From: Bacteroides stercoris ATCC 43183
GTDB taxonomy: Bacteria; Bacteroidota; Bacteroidia; Bacteroidales; Bacteroidaceae
DNA: 64,000 nucleotides
Assembly: GCF_025147325.1 (NCBI RefSeq)
Contig: NZ_CP102262.1
Coordinates: forward strand, 3,720,001-3,784,000
Reading direction: 5' to 3'
The notes below the pieces were generated by a model. That model did not search any database and was not told the origin of the DNA. It saw only the letters and a list, made by a program, of their open reading frames with translations. Shown here one piece after another: positions 8,225 through 17,167 of this stretch. A program made the position numbers and the translations under genes. The stretch's first letter is position 1. Each line of letters begins with the position of its first letter.

Positions 8225-9379
8225 CTATTTTACTACTTTATCGAAATAAGTATCTGGGCGGTTCGGGTCAAAGCACTCGTTACACCAAATCAGAGTTACA
8301 AGATTCTCTGTTTCTGAAAGGTTTACAATGTTATGAGTGTATCCCGGGATAGTCTCAACAACCTCGATTTTATCGCCGGAAACCTCAAAATTGACGACCT
8401 CGTCTGAATCGACCTTACGCATCTGAATAAGGCCGTGACCGCTGACTACAACGAATTTCTCCACCTTTGTATGGTGCCAGTGCTCACCTTTGGTAATACC
8501 CGGTTTGGATATATTCACCGCAACCTGACCACGATCGGCTGTCCTGATAAATTCAGTAAAACTGCCGCGCTCGTCGACGTTCATTTTCAAAGGATACGCA
8601 AAACGCTCCTTCGGCAGATAAGTAAGGTATGTTGAATAGAGTTTCTTAGCCAAACCGTCGCCCATATCTGCAACGCCGAGATTTGCTGGCATATCCTTAA
8701 ACGAGCGGATAATCTCAACAATCTCGCCAAGTGTGCGGGTATGAGTGACTGGAACTTCACAGAAGTTTTCATTGCAATGCTCGTTGCCGTTAAGTGCCGC
8801 TATCATCTCATCAACAACGTCGTCTATATAAACAAGATTCATAACAATGCTCGGGTCATTGACGCTAATAGGAAGATCATTCGCTATATTGTTGCAGAAA
8901 GTTGCAATGGCACTATTATAGTTTGGACGACACCACTTTCCGAAAACGTTCGGGAAGCGGTAGACAAGCACTTTCGCTCCAGTTTCCGCCGAATATTCAA
9001 ACATCAACTGCTCGCCAGCACGCTTCGACTCACCGTAAGGATTGTCAAGAACCGCCTGAATAGATGATGAAATCATAACAGGGCAAGTGTTTCCATACTT
9101 CTTCAAAGTGTCAAGAAGCACCGACGCAAAGCCGAAATTGCCCTTCAGAAACTCAGAATTGTCCTTCGGGCGGTTAACACCGGCAAGATTGAAAACAAAG
9201 TCTGCATTCTTGCAATATTCCTCAAGGTCGGCAGGGTCACTGTCAATATCATATTCATAAACGGCCAAGTCCTCACTGTCAATGCCGTAATTGCGAGCTT
9301 TGCCATCGCGGATATTGTAAAGTTGCGAAACAAGATTTCGACCGACAAAGCCCTTGGCTCCGGTAACTAATATTTTCAT
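8225..9379 (-). CDS. fnlB: FnlB/WbjC/CapF-type bifunctional epimerase/reductase (NAD-dependent SDR + cupin)
   Basis: Second step to UDP-L-FucNAc: 3-epimerisation and C4 reduction of the FnlA product. 384 residues. The N-terminal SDR domain has ILVTGAKGFVGRNLV (Rossmann), VFNLAGVNRPKDNSEF and NPYGESKRAGEQ (YxxxK). The C-terminal cupin starts after about residue 250: YPLKMNVDERGSFTEFIRT, ITKGEHWHHTKVEKFVVVSG (metal-binding His/Glu) and VETIPGYTHNIVN. This two-domain order is that of S. aureus CapF. A C8A10 tract lies about 107 bp upstream of the start. Confidence 0.92.
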   Translation of the reverse strand: MKILVTGAKGFVGRNLVSQLYNIRDGKARNYGIDSEDLAVYEYDIDSDPADLEEYCKNADFVFNLAGVNRPKDNSEFLKGNFGFASVLLDTLKKYGNTCPVMISSSIQAVLDNPYGESKRAGEQLMFEYSAETGAKVLVYRFPNVFGKWCRPNYNSAIATFCNNIANDLPISVNDPSIVMNLVYIDDVVDEMIAALNGNEHCNENFCEVPVTHTRTLGEIVEIIRSFKDMPANLGVADMGDGLAKKLYSTYLTYLPKERFAYPLKMNVDERGSFTEFIRTADRGQVAVNISKPGITKGEHWHHTKVEKFVVVSGHGLIQMRKVDSDEVVNFEVSGDKIEVVETIPGYTHNIVNLSETENLVTLIWCNECFDPNRPDTYFDKVVK

Positions 9380-9555
9380 TGAGATAAAATTTAATTATGA
9401 TGGAAAAGAAAGATAATGTCTTCCTGTGTGTAAAAGATTTCCTATTGGTGATTTCTCAATAGCGGGAACACTTTGAATAATTGTTCCCCCCCCAAAAAAA
9501 AAATACTTTGCGAAGTCGATGGCAACGCAGTAGATTGCCGGTTTTCACACACCGG
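9380..9555. other. intergenic spacer with C8A10 homopolymer tract
   Basis: No gene. The spacer between fnlA and fnlB is the longest gap inside the FucNAc block, whose other genes are 6 bp apart. It contains C8 at 9486-9493 directly followed by A10 at 9494-9503 (T10G8 on the coding strand). The tract could vary in length and alter transcription or local structure; nothing shows it does. Confidence 0.7.
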
Positions 9556-10629
9556 CTATTCGGAACGGATTTCGCGCGCCTTTGCCTTCTCAATCAAGCC
9601 CAAATCCTCCTGAATAAAGCGCAGACGCATCAACTGCTTCTTCATACCCTCAACATCAAGGCGCTGAGTATTGTGGCTATGATAATCCTCAATACGAGAA
9701 ACCACCTCATCACCCTCAGAGAAGAACTTGTCATAATTTAAGTCACGGTTATCACAAGGAATACGGTAATAATTGCCCATATCAATAGCCTTAGCCATCT
9801 CCTCGCGAGTGACAAGAGTCTCATAAAGTTTCTCACCGTGGCGAGTACCAATAACGCGAACCTCAGTATCTCCATATTTCGGATCAACCTTAGAATATAT
9901 TTCCTTCAGTGCGGTAGCAAGAGTCTCCAAAGTAGCGGCAGGAGCCTTTTGGACAAAAAGATCACCATTATGACCATGGGTAAACGCGTATATAACCAAG
10001 TCAACAGCATCATCAAGAGTCATCATAAAGCGGGTCATATTCGGATCAGTGATAGTAATAGGATTACCCTCTATCATCTGCTCAACCCACAAAGGGATAA
10101 CAGAACCGCGGCTTGCCATAACGTTACCATAACGAGTACAACAAATGGTAGTAGCCGCACCCTCGCCAAGTTCACGACCCTTAGCAATCGCAACCTTCTC
10201 CATAAGTGCTTTGCTGATACCCATAGCATTGATAGGATAAGCTGCCTTATCAGTAGAAAGGACCACAACATTTTTTACCCCATGCTCGATAGCAGAAAGA
10301 AGAACGTTTCCAGTACCGAGAACATTAGTGCGAGTAGCCTCCATAGGGAAAAACTCACAACTCGGCACCTGCTTGAGAGCGGCGGCGGCAAAAACGTAGT
10401 CAACACCACGCATAGCAATATCTACAGAAGTCTTGTTGCGGACATTACCGATATAGAACTTCACCTTAGAATTCTGCAAGCGGTGACGCATATCGTCCTG
10501 CTTCTTCTCATCACGACTGAAAATTCTGATTTCCTTGATGTCGCTGTCAAGAAAACGACGTAGCACAGCATTCCCAAAGGAACCCGTACCGCCTGTAATT
10601 AACAGGACTTTGTCTTTGAATACTGACAT
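9556..10629 (-). CDS. fnlA: UDP-GlcNAc 4,6-dehydratase / 5-epimerase (FnlA/WbjB/CapE type)
   Basis: First committed step to UDP-L-FucNAc: C4,C6-dehydration and C5-epimerisation of UDP-GlcNAc. 357 residues, extended SDR. Motifs: LLITGGTGSFGNAVL (NAD binding), FAAAALKQVPSCEFFPMEA, VVLSTDKAAYPINAMGISK (the catalytic region carries MGISK in place of YxxxK, as in this family), RYGNVMASRGSVIP and GEKLYETLVTREE. The KQVPSCEFFPMEA block separates it from PglF/FlaA1. It starts 5 bp after the GT4 stop upstream. Confidence 0.93.
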   Translation of the reverse strand: MSVFKDKVLLITGGTGSFGNAVLRRFLDSDIKEIRIFSRDEKKQDDMRHRLQNSKVKFYIGNVRNKTSVDIAMRGVDYVFAAAALKQVPSCEFFPMEATRTNVLGTGNVLLSAIEHGVKNVVVLSTDKAAYPINAMGISKALMEKVAIAKGRELGEGAATTICCTRYGNVMASRGSVIPLWVEQMIEGNPITITDPNMTRFMMTLDDAVDLVIYAFTHGHNGDLFVQKAPAATLETLATALKEIYSKVDPKYGDTEVRVIGTRHGEKLYETLVTREEMAKAIDMGNYYRIPCDNRDLNYDKFFSEGDEVVSRIEDYHSHNTQRLDVEGMKKQLMRLRFIQEDLGLIEKAKAREIRSE

Positions 10630-10634
10630 ACTAT

Positions 10635-11804
10635 TTATAATGATTTTAAAAATTTATGCATCTTTTCTCCAGCAGATATATGAGAATACGATTGCTCTAT
10701 TAGCATTTTCCCTTTTTTAGCAACAGCTAATGCTTTCTCATAATTATCTATGATATATTTGAGCTTGTTAGCATAATCCAATGGCGATTCTGGTTTTGCA
10801 AAATACATATGTTCGCCATCCTTAAAGTATTTTGATGTTTCTCCAACATTGGTTGATAATACAGGAGTACCCGACATTAAATATTCTCCCAATTTAGTTG
10901 GGAATCCTCCGTCTGCACGAACAGTCACAGGTTGGGAGGAAACTAAAATGTCTGCTTCTGATAGAATCTTTGGAACATCATTATATTGAGCAAATCTAAA
11001 ACTTGTGTTGTTTGCTAATCCCTCTTGCTCAATAATCCTTTCCAATATAGATTTATCTTTTAAATTTGGTTTTCCAAAAAGATACAAATGAACATCATAA
11101 TTATCTCTTAGCAAGATAGATAAAGCGTACAAAATATTGTCTACATTATCTTTTGATAATTCCATATTTCCCATATAAATTAATTTCTTAGTTTTATTTA
11201 TAGGCTTTTTTATTATATTATGGAATCGATTGACATCGGTAATGGATGAAATTATAATACCTGGATTGTCTGTGATTTTTTTATAATATTTCAATAAATT
11301 TTCGGTCATGGAAATATATCCTGAATATTTACTTAAAATAACACGATAAATCACTTCTTTCCAAAATGGTATTTTATTCTTTAATTTACCTCTAATAGGT
11401 GTTGGATACTCATCAAAAATAAAAATAAGTTTTCTCTTAAATAATATATTTAATACCCTCATATACAGCAGGCAAATGAGACTATCTGAGCTTATAATAA
11501 ACACGTCATATCTTCTAATTTTATCTCTTTTATGTAATTTTACACCTAAGATAAAAAGAGAATAAATCATTTCATATGCATGGAATAGCTTATTACTAAA
11601 TCGTTTGCTTCTGAATGAATAAAAATATGATATACAATTAAAAACGCCTTCATTATTATTATTCGCGTTAAAATTATTAGGTGCAATTGACCATACATCA
11701 ACTTTATCACCACATTCTAATAAGCCCTTAGAATATGAGAAGATACGTGTTGTGGCTGCCATTCCATACGGAATAGGGTATTTACAAATAATGCCAATAT
11801 TCAT
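10635..11804 (-). CDS. glycosyltransferase family 4 (GT-B)
   Basis: 389 residues. N-terminal acceptor domain opens MNIGIICKYPIPYGMAATTR; the donor domain includes KLIYMGNMELSKDNVDNILYA, VHLYLFGKPNLKD, ILSEADILVSSQPV and TKLGEYLMSGTPVLSTNVGE, the GT4 nucleotide-sugar site (E of GEYL). Likely builds the repeat unit on undecaprenyl-PP at the cytoplasmic face. It starts 6 bp after the wzy stop. AT-rich and without a recognisable donor signature; since L-FucNAc is made next door, FucNAc transfer is plausible but unproven. Confidence 0.85.
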   Translation of the reverse strand: MNIGIICKYPIPYGMAATTRIFSYSKGLLECGDKVDVWSIAPNNFNANNNNEGVFNCISYFYSFRSKRFSNKLFHAYEMIYSLFILGVKLHKRDKIRRYDVFIISSDSLICLLYMRVLNILFKRKLIFIFDEYPTPIRGKLKNKIPFWKEVIYRVILSKYSGYISMTENLLKYYKKITDNPGIIISSITDVNRFHNIIKKPINKTKKLIYMGNMELSKDNVDNILYALSILLRDNYDVHLYLFGKPNLKDKSILERIIEQEGLANNTSFRFAQYNDVPKILSEADILVSSQPVTVRADGGFPTKLGEYLMSGTPVLSTNVGETSKYFKDGEHMYFAKPESPLDYANKLKYIIDNYEKALAVAKKGKMLIEQSYSHISAGEKMHKFLKSL

Positions 11805-11810
11805 GTTTTA

Positions 11811-13013
11811 TCAATTAAATTCTACGATATAAGGAGATAAAATTAACAAATAGAGTAGTATGTTATTTTCTATAGGATTACTAAAAAAACTAATACATAC
11901 TACTAATAATGAAAGTGTAACAATAATAATTGACTGCCTATATTGATAGAAAAAATTACCAATCGAGTACATAAAAAAAGAGAATGCGAAAATACCCCAT
12001 GTCACTAATGTGTTTCCCAAGCCATTAACAGTAACAATATGTTTCAAAGCCATATATGAAGTTGTATCTTGGACGCAACCCCAACCTATTGGAAACATCA
12101 AAAATTTATCCGTCAACAATTTGAAAGAAAGGATTCTATTGGCTTCATATAGTTTCCTGTAACCTTGATGGTGTACTATTCCCTTTTGTGCGGAGGATAT
12201 AAATTCTTCGATTTTTGGAAGAAGGAAGTCTGCATTCATCAACCAACCTATTGAAAAAGCAGTACAGATAAGAATAAGTGCTTTTATATAAATATTTTGT
12301 CCTTTCAAAAGAAACAGTAGCAAAATGATAAAAAATGCCAAATATCCTGCTGTGGAAAATGTAGTTAAAAGGATTATAGTATATACCTTAATGTGTCTAT
12401 TCAATTGAAAACCTTGTCGACATATATTATATGCAATCAAGATATTTAAAATCATCGCATATGCACCCGGTTCCCACATAAAACCACTATTCCTGAAGTT
12501 TCCATTACCCATATATGTAAAAAAGAAAGCATAGAAATAGTATTTCTGAGACTCCTTCTGATAAAAAATATCAGCGGTAAAAGGACGGAATACAGAAGTA
12601 AGGCTATTAAACATACTGGGAAAGAACAAGGATAAGATATAAAATATTGTAGAAATTAACGCCAGTTTATACAAAAATTGCTCATATTTATCCCAAAAGT
12701 TATCCTTGCAACAAGATAAACATAAATATGCAAGATAGATCAAAACAATTTTCCCTATAAAAGGAAAAAAATCTATATTTTTACCAAAATATAATGAGGA
12801 TATTAGGTTTATTAAAATCCATCCACTTAATAAATAAAAAAGAATATTATTATATAAATTCTTATGATTTATAAAGCTATAAAGAGCTAATAATCCCACA
12901 ACTATAATTCTAATAAAATCATTACTAGCAATGGACGATGCTCCTGATATCATCATAGTGAGAAAAACAAATATCGCTATTTCTAGCTTTGTAATAGAAT
13001 TTACTTTACCCAT
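11811..13013 (-). CDS. wzy: O-antigen/capsule polymerase, Wzy-like
   Basis: 400 residues, polytopic: about ten hydrophobic segments (for example IFVFLTMMISGASSIAS, IILLTTFSTAGYLAFFIILL, LYLLILSPYIVEF). There is a larger loop with SGFMWEPGAYAMILNILIAY, the G-x-x-x-E-P-G motif common in Wzy/WaaL-like polymerases, before the later membrane segments. It would join repeat units on the periplasmic face. Assignment rests on topology, that motif and its place next to wzx; sequence conservation in Wzy is low. Its start overlaps the wzx stop by 13 bp. Confidence 0.8.
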   Translation of the reverse strand: MGKVNSITKLEIAIFVFLTMMISGASSIASNDFIRIIVVGLLALYSFINHKNLYNNILFYLLSGWILINLISSLYFGKNIDFFPFIGKIVLIYLAYLCLSCCKDNFWDKYEQFLYKLALISTIFYILSLFFPSMFNSLTSVFRPFTADIFYQKESQKYYFYAFFFTYMGNGNFRNSGFMWEPGAYAMILNILIAYNICRQGFQLNRHIKVYTIILLTTFSTAGYLAFFIILLLFLLKGQNIYIKALILICTAFSIGWLMNADFLLPKIEEFISSAQKGIVHHQGYRKLYEANRILSFKLLTDKFLMFPIGWGCVQDTTSYMALKHIVTVNGLGNTLVTWGIFAFSFFMYSIGNFFYQYRQSIIIVTLSLLVVCISFFSNPIENNILLYLLILSPYIVEFN

Positions 13014-14344
13014 ATACTTCGTTTTCCTAAAAAAATATTTTTGATCTGTATCTTAGGCCAAATAGTATTGGCAAATGTTGATATAATAAGTGAAATAATT
13101 ACTCCTTTTACACCCCAATAAGTACCAAGCAATAAAGCCAATGGAATATGCACAAAAGCCTCTATCATTGTAATATAGAATTGGAGCTTTACACACCCAA
13201 TACCATTGATTATGCTCCCATATCTAGCCCATGATAATTGGATGCAGAAATACAATAATAGAAGAAACATTAATGATTTATCGGGTTTGATAGTTGATGA
13301 TAACCACCATTTGTATACAAAATCTGATAATAAAATCAAAACTCCTCCAGCGGCAATCATTATATATGAAATGAATTGTAGTTTTTTTAATATTCCTTTA
13401 ATCCATTGATAATCCTTTCTCGTATAAGCATCAGTGGCAGCAGACCAAAAAGGAGTCATGATAATCATAAAGGCCATCTCTATCAAACCAATGTATTTGT
13501 AGGCAATATTATACTCAGCCACAGAAGTATTTCCACAAGTATGGGCGATTATCAAGTTGTTTGACTGAAATAATAATAAAGTCGTCAATTGAATCCAAAA
13601 GAATTTACTCCCAAGAATAACAATCTCTTTTATTTTAGAACGCTCAAAGAAAGAGGGGGTTGGCATATATTGGGGTATCATTTTTCTAAACAGTATCAAT
13701 GAAAAAATCATCAATACAACGACTGGAGCCATTGATATAATCATTCCCAATTTCAAAAGAGAAACTTCATTGCAAACATTTGTATAAATAAAAATTCCAA
13801 TGAAAGCGAACAATTGACTAAGCATCAATATCAATGAGGATAATGCCGGCTTTTGTAAAGCGTACAATACAGAATTTAGAAGTTTTAGTAGCATTTGAAA
13901 TGCTAAACTTGAAAGAACCCATAACATTAATAATGTAAGTTCACCATTAGGAATCGAATGAGCGTTTAGCAGACTATTCCAATTGCAAAATGGAACAATG
14001 CAGGCCTCTATGATAAAGAACAAGAAACATAAGATTCCCATTGCACCATAAGTAGTACTCACATATTTTCGAGCATTTATTTCATCTTTACAAGCAATTG
14101 ATTCCGCCAATTTATTTCTCAGACCATTACCTAACCCAATGTCAAAAAATGCAATCCAGGAAACAATTGTAGTAATTGTCAACCATATTCCATATCTATC
14201 TTGATTCAAACTATTAATCAACAATGGAACATAAGCCAAATTAATAATGATGTTGCAAATTTTTATGAGCAACATCCCCAAAATATTCTTTTGTGCCTTT
14301 TGAGTTCTGCCTGAAGATGACTTAATAAAACTCAACCCTTTCAT
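13001..14344 (-). CDS. wzx: lipid-linked repeat-unit flippase, Wzx-like
   Basis: 447 residues with about 12-14 membrane segments. The N-terminus ILGMLLIKICNIIINLAYVPLL and GIWLTITTIVSWIAFFDIGLGNGLRNKLAE is the Wzx/MATE-type polysaccharide flippase signature (YGIW...DLGL/DIGL.G.RN.L). It moves undecaprenyl-PP repeat units across the inner membrane for the polymerase. Overlaps wzy by 13 bp. Confidence 0.9.
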   Translation of the reverse strand: MKGLSFIKSSSGRTQKAQKNILGMLLIKICNIIINLAYVPLLINSLNQDRYGIWLTITTIVSWIAFFDIGLGNGLRNKLAESIACKDEINARKYVSTTYGAMGILCFLFFIIEACIVPFCNWNSLLNAHSIPNGELTLLMLWVLSSLAFQMLLKLLNSVLYALQKPALSSLILMLSQLFAFIGIFIYTNVCNEVSLLKLGMIISMAPVVVLMIFSLILFRKMIPQYMPTPSFFERSKIKEIVILGSKFFWIQLTTLLLFQSNNLIIAHTCGNTSVAEYNIAYKYIGLIEMAFMIIMTPFWSAATDAYTRKDYQWIKGILKKLQFISYIMIAAGGVLILLSDFVYKWWLSSTIKPDKSLMFLLLLYFCIQLSWARYGSIINGIGCVKLQFYITMIEAFVHIPLALLLGTYWGVKGVIISLIISTFANTIWPKIQIKNIFLGKRSIWVK

Positions 14345-14391
14345 ATCTTAAAACCTAAAATCACCTAATAATAGGATTATCTAAAAGAATT

Positions 14392-15145
14392 TTATACAGG
14401 AATAATATTCCACTTCTCCTCATACTCACTATGCATTAATATCGCCTTACCCTCTTTCTATTCAAACATCCTTGGCTTTGTGTCATCGTCGTGAAAGTCT
14501 GAATAGGAAGTTATATAGTAGTTCATATCTTGCAAGATCCATTCATTTGTATTAGCCAATACGTTGATTCTATGTTTTCGAAAAAATGTGTTATTTCGTG
14601 ACTGATAGGGAATTCGATTCTTCCAATTTTGCCCAACCGAATTTTTTTCATCAATTCTAAATGCGATACCGTACCGTCAACGTAACCAAAATCACACAGA
14701 CATGATGGATAGTCTTCATATATGTAAGATATATTCTATGTCGATATGACGTTTCCTGTATGTTTCTTCACAAGTCTTATTTCCAGCTAACACTTCAAAT
14801 CTTCGGATAAACATAAATTCCTATTTTTTCGAGTATATATTTTAATTTGGATGCATAATTCTTGTATCAGGCACTGGTGATTATTATATCGAAACGCTTT
14901 TGATATTTTTTTACGAACCGCCCCCAATAATATATTGGTAAATACGCTGCAAAAGATATTGTTTTGTGGCAAAATCTTATCAAACTCCGAAAATATACAT
15001 GAGATTTTTCCTGGAAAATCTCATGTATATTTTGATTATTCCTTTTTACATTGTGTATAAAAGGTCTTAATAAAAATTTCATTTCCGGTACTTGAACTAT
15101 TTTATGTGCAATTTTCATTAGTTTCGGTGATAATTGTATTTGCAC
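14392..15145 (-). pseudogene. decayed capsule-locus gene of unassigned family
   Basis: Between wecC and wzx no frame is intact, but one ~250-residue protein can be followed across four or more frame changes. It starts at 15145 (MQIQLSPKLMKIAHKIVQVP, then RSLIRFCHKTISFAAYLPIYYWGR to a stop at 14867). It continues as RRFEVLAGNKTCEETYRKRH (about 14700-14810), EDYPSCLCDFGYVDGTVSHL and KLGKIGRIEF-like residues (14560-14720), then NEWILQDMNYYITSY and EYEEKWNIIPV, ending near 14392. The pieces are colinear, so this is one damaged gene. I do not recognise the family; a sugar-modifying or transferase role is only suggested by position. Confidence 0.7.
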
Positions 15146-15162
15146 TTATTTAGAAATATCCA

Positions 15163-16368
15163 TTATTTCTTGAATATTCCACAAAAGTCCAATATCATTT
15201 TATCCTTCCTCCAAGATAGCTCTTTAAACTCGTTGTGAGCCGTAAGGAACACCACGATGTCTGCCTTGTCGTAGGCTTCGCAGTAGTTAGTCAGCTTAAA
15301 CACGTTGTGCTCTTTTACATTCGGTTCTACGACCAAAATGTCGGCATTGTTGCAGCTCTGCATCACTTTCGTGGTAATATACTTCGCCGGACTTTCACGC
15401 AAATCGTCAATATTTGGTTTGAATGCCAATCCCATCATGGCTATAACTGGTTTACGATGATTCTTCAACTCAAACTTCAACATGGCGTTCTTCACCTTTT
15501 CAGCACACCAGAAACTCTTGTAGTTGTTAATATCACGTGCATCGCTGATTAACTTGCTTTCTGCCGGGAAATCAGCAGTGATAAAGTATGGATCTACCGC
15601 AATACAATGACCTCCTACACCGCAACCGGGTTGCAGGATATTTACACGCGGATGCTTGTTGGCAAGGTTAATAAGTTCCCAAACATTGATACCAGCCTTG
15701 TCGCAGATAAGCGAAAGTTCATTGGCAAAAGCTATCTGTACATCGCGACTGGAGTTCTCCGTCAGCTTACACATTTCCGCTGTACGGCAGTTAGTCTTGT
15801 GAAGTGTGCCCTGCACAAATTGCGAATAGAATGCTATTGCCTTTTCGGTAGATTCAGGATTCAAACCACCGATGACCCGATCGTTGTGTACCAATTCATA
15901 GATCACATTACCTGGCAATACACGCTCCGGGCAATAGGCTATGAAAATCTTACTTTCCAATTCCGGACGTTCACCAAAAATGATGCGTGCCATAGCCTCT
16001 GTAGTTCCTACAGGTGAAGTGGATTCTATTACATAAAGATCCCCTTCTTTCAGTAACGGCAATACGGCACGTGTAGCCGCTTCCACGTAACTCACATCCG
16101 GCTCGTGGTTTCCCTTGAACGGGGTTGGGACCACCATGAAGTATGCATCGCTGACTTCCGGTGTAACCGAAGCCTTCAACATGCCAGCTTTCACTACTTC
16201 CTGTAACATTTCCTCCATGCCAGGTTCAATGATGTGCAAATGTCCCGCATTGGTCATTTTCACTACATGAGGATTAATGTCAACTCCTGTTATTTGAATG
16301 CCGTGCTTTGCGGCAATAATGGCTGTAGGTAGTCCGATGTAACCCAAGCCCATGAAACATGCTTTCAT
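15163..16368 (-). CDS. wecC: UDP-N-acetyl-D-mannosamine dehydrogenase
   Basis: Oxidises UDP-ManNAc to UDP-ManNAcA in two NAD-dependent steps, using the product of the WecB at 959-2119. 401 residues, UDP-Glc/ManNAc dehydrogenase family: FMGLGYIGLPTAIIAAKHG (NAD site), VPTPFKGNHEPDVSYVEAA, VIESTSPVGTTE, ENSSRDVQIAFANEL and GCGVGGHCIAVDPYFI with the catalytic Cys. MMGLAFKPNIDDLRESPA is the C-terminal UDP-binding block. The FGERP and VDPYF forms favour ManNAc over glucose. A spacing of 82 bp separates it from the phosphatase gene upstream. Confidence 0.94.
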   Translation of the reverse strand: MKACFMGLGYIGLPTAIIAAKHGIQITGVDINPHVVKMTNAGHLHIIEPGMEEMLQEVVKAGMLKASVTPEVSDAYFMVVPTPFKGNHEPDVSYVEAATRAVLPLLKEGDLYVIESTSPVGTTEAMARIIFGERPELESKIFIAYCPERVLPGNVIYELVHNDRVIGGLNPESTEKAIAFYSQFVQGTLHKTNCRTAEMCKLTENSSRDVQIAFANELSLICDKAGINVWELINLANKHPRVNILQPGCGVGGHCIAVDPYFITADFPAESKLISDARDINNYKSFWCAEKVKNAMLKFELKNHRKPVIAMMGLAFKPNIDDLRESPAKYITTKVMQSCNNADILVVEPNVKEHNVFKLTNYCEAYDKADIVVFLTAHNEFKELSWRKDKMILDFCGIFKK

Positions 16369-16449
16369 TTATCTTTGTATTAAATATTAAATCATTCATT
16401 TACATAAAAAAACACATATTAGGGCAAAGTCTTCCCGAATGTAAATACG

Positions 16450-17154
16450 CTATATTTTACACACATTTTTCAAGAAAGACAGATTGTCTATTTTTTGCTT
16501 ACAAGTTGTCACATAAAAAATAAGGGAGTGAACATCATTTCCTCCTAAATCATACATTCCTGCTTTTAATAATATCTTCGCTTTCTTCTCTATGTGCTTA
16601 CCATACATTCCGACTAATGACGGTATATTTAATTGAAAAGAAATTTGGTTCTTTTTTAACGTTTTATAATCCATCATTTGCATATACTCATATCGTTCCG
16701 GATGGGCCAACAAAGGATGATAACCTTTCTTTTGGATGCGTTGCAAAATAGACAGTAATCCCATTGGTGGATTGAAATAAGAAGTTTCCACTAACAGATA
16801 ACGTTTTCCCTCCTCAAGGGGTAACAGGTCATCCTTTTCCAACCGTTCCTCAAAAAGGTTATCCAACATATATTCCGCAGCCAAAGCCAATTCCACCTTC
16901 CCTTGATATTTTTGTTTTAAGCTCAAAAATTTTTGTTGTAATGTAACAGTTTTATTGGACATGTCTTCCATGACGTGAGGGGTAAGCCATATTTTCCGCA
17001 CTCCTTGCCGCTCCATCTCATCCAAAATTCTCCATGTTTCTTCTTCTGTTTTTACTCCATCATCAATACCTGGCAACAAGTGACTATGGCAATCGGTGAA
17101 ACCACGGAAAAAACCGCTTTCCGCTAATGTTTTTTTCTGTCGAAAAAGCCACAT
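16450..17154 (-). CDS. PHP-type tyrosine-protein phosphatase (CpsB/YwqE-like)
   Basis: Dephosphorylates the tyrosine-rich tail of the Wzc kinase encoded immediately upstream (17168-19546). 234 residues. PHP metal-site motifs: DCHSHLLPGIDDGVKTEEE near residues 22-40, WLTPHVME, AAEYMLDN, LLVETSYF, LLAHPERYEYM and LGGNDVHSL. Together these supply the His/Asp/Glu ligands of a Mn-dependent phosphoesterase. Cytoplasmic. It controls chain length or export by cycling Wzc phosphorylation. 14 bp separate it from wzc. Confidence 0.9.
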   Translation of the reverse strand: MWLFRQKKTLAESGFFRGFTDCHSHLLPGIDDGVKTEEETWRILDEMERQGVRKIWLTPHVMEDMSNKTVTLQQKFLSLKQKYQGKVELALAAEYMLDNLFEERLEKDDLLPLEEGKRYLLVETSYFNPPMGLLSILQRIQKKGYHPLLAHPERYEYMQMMDYKTLKKNQISFQLNIPSLVGMYGKHIEKKAKILLKAGMYDLGGNDVHSLIFYVTTCKQKIDNLSFLKNVCKI

Positions 17155-17167
17155 TCCTGTTGACTAT

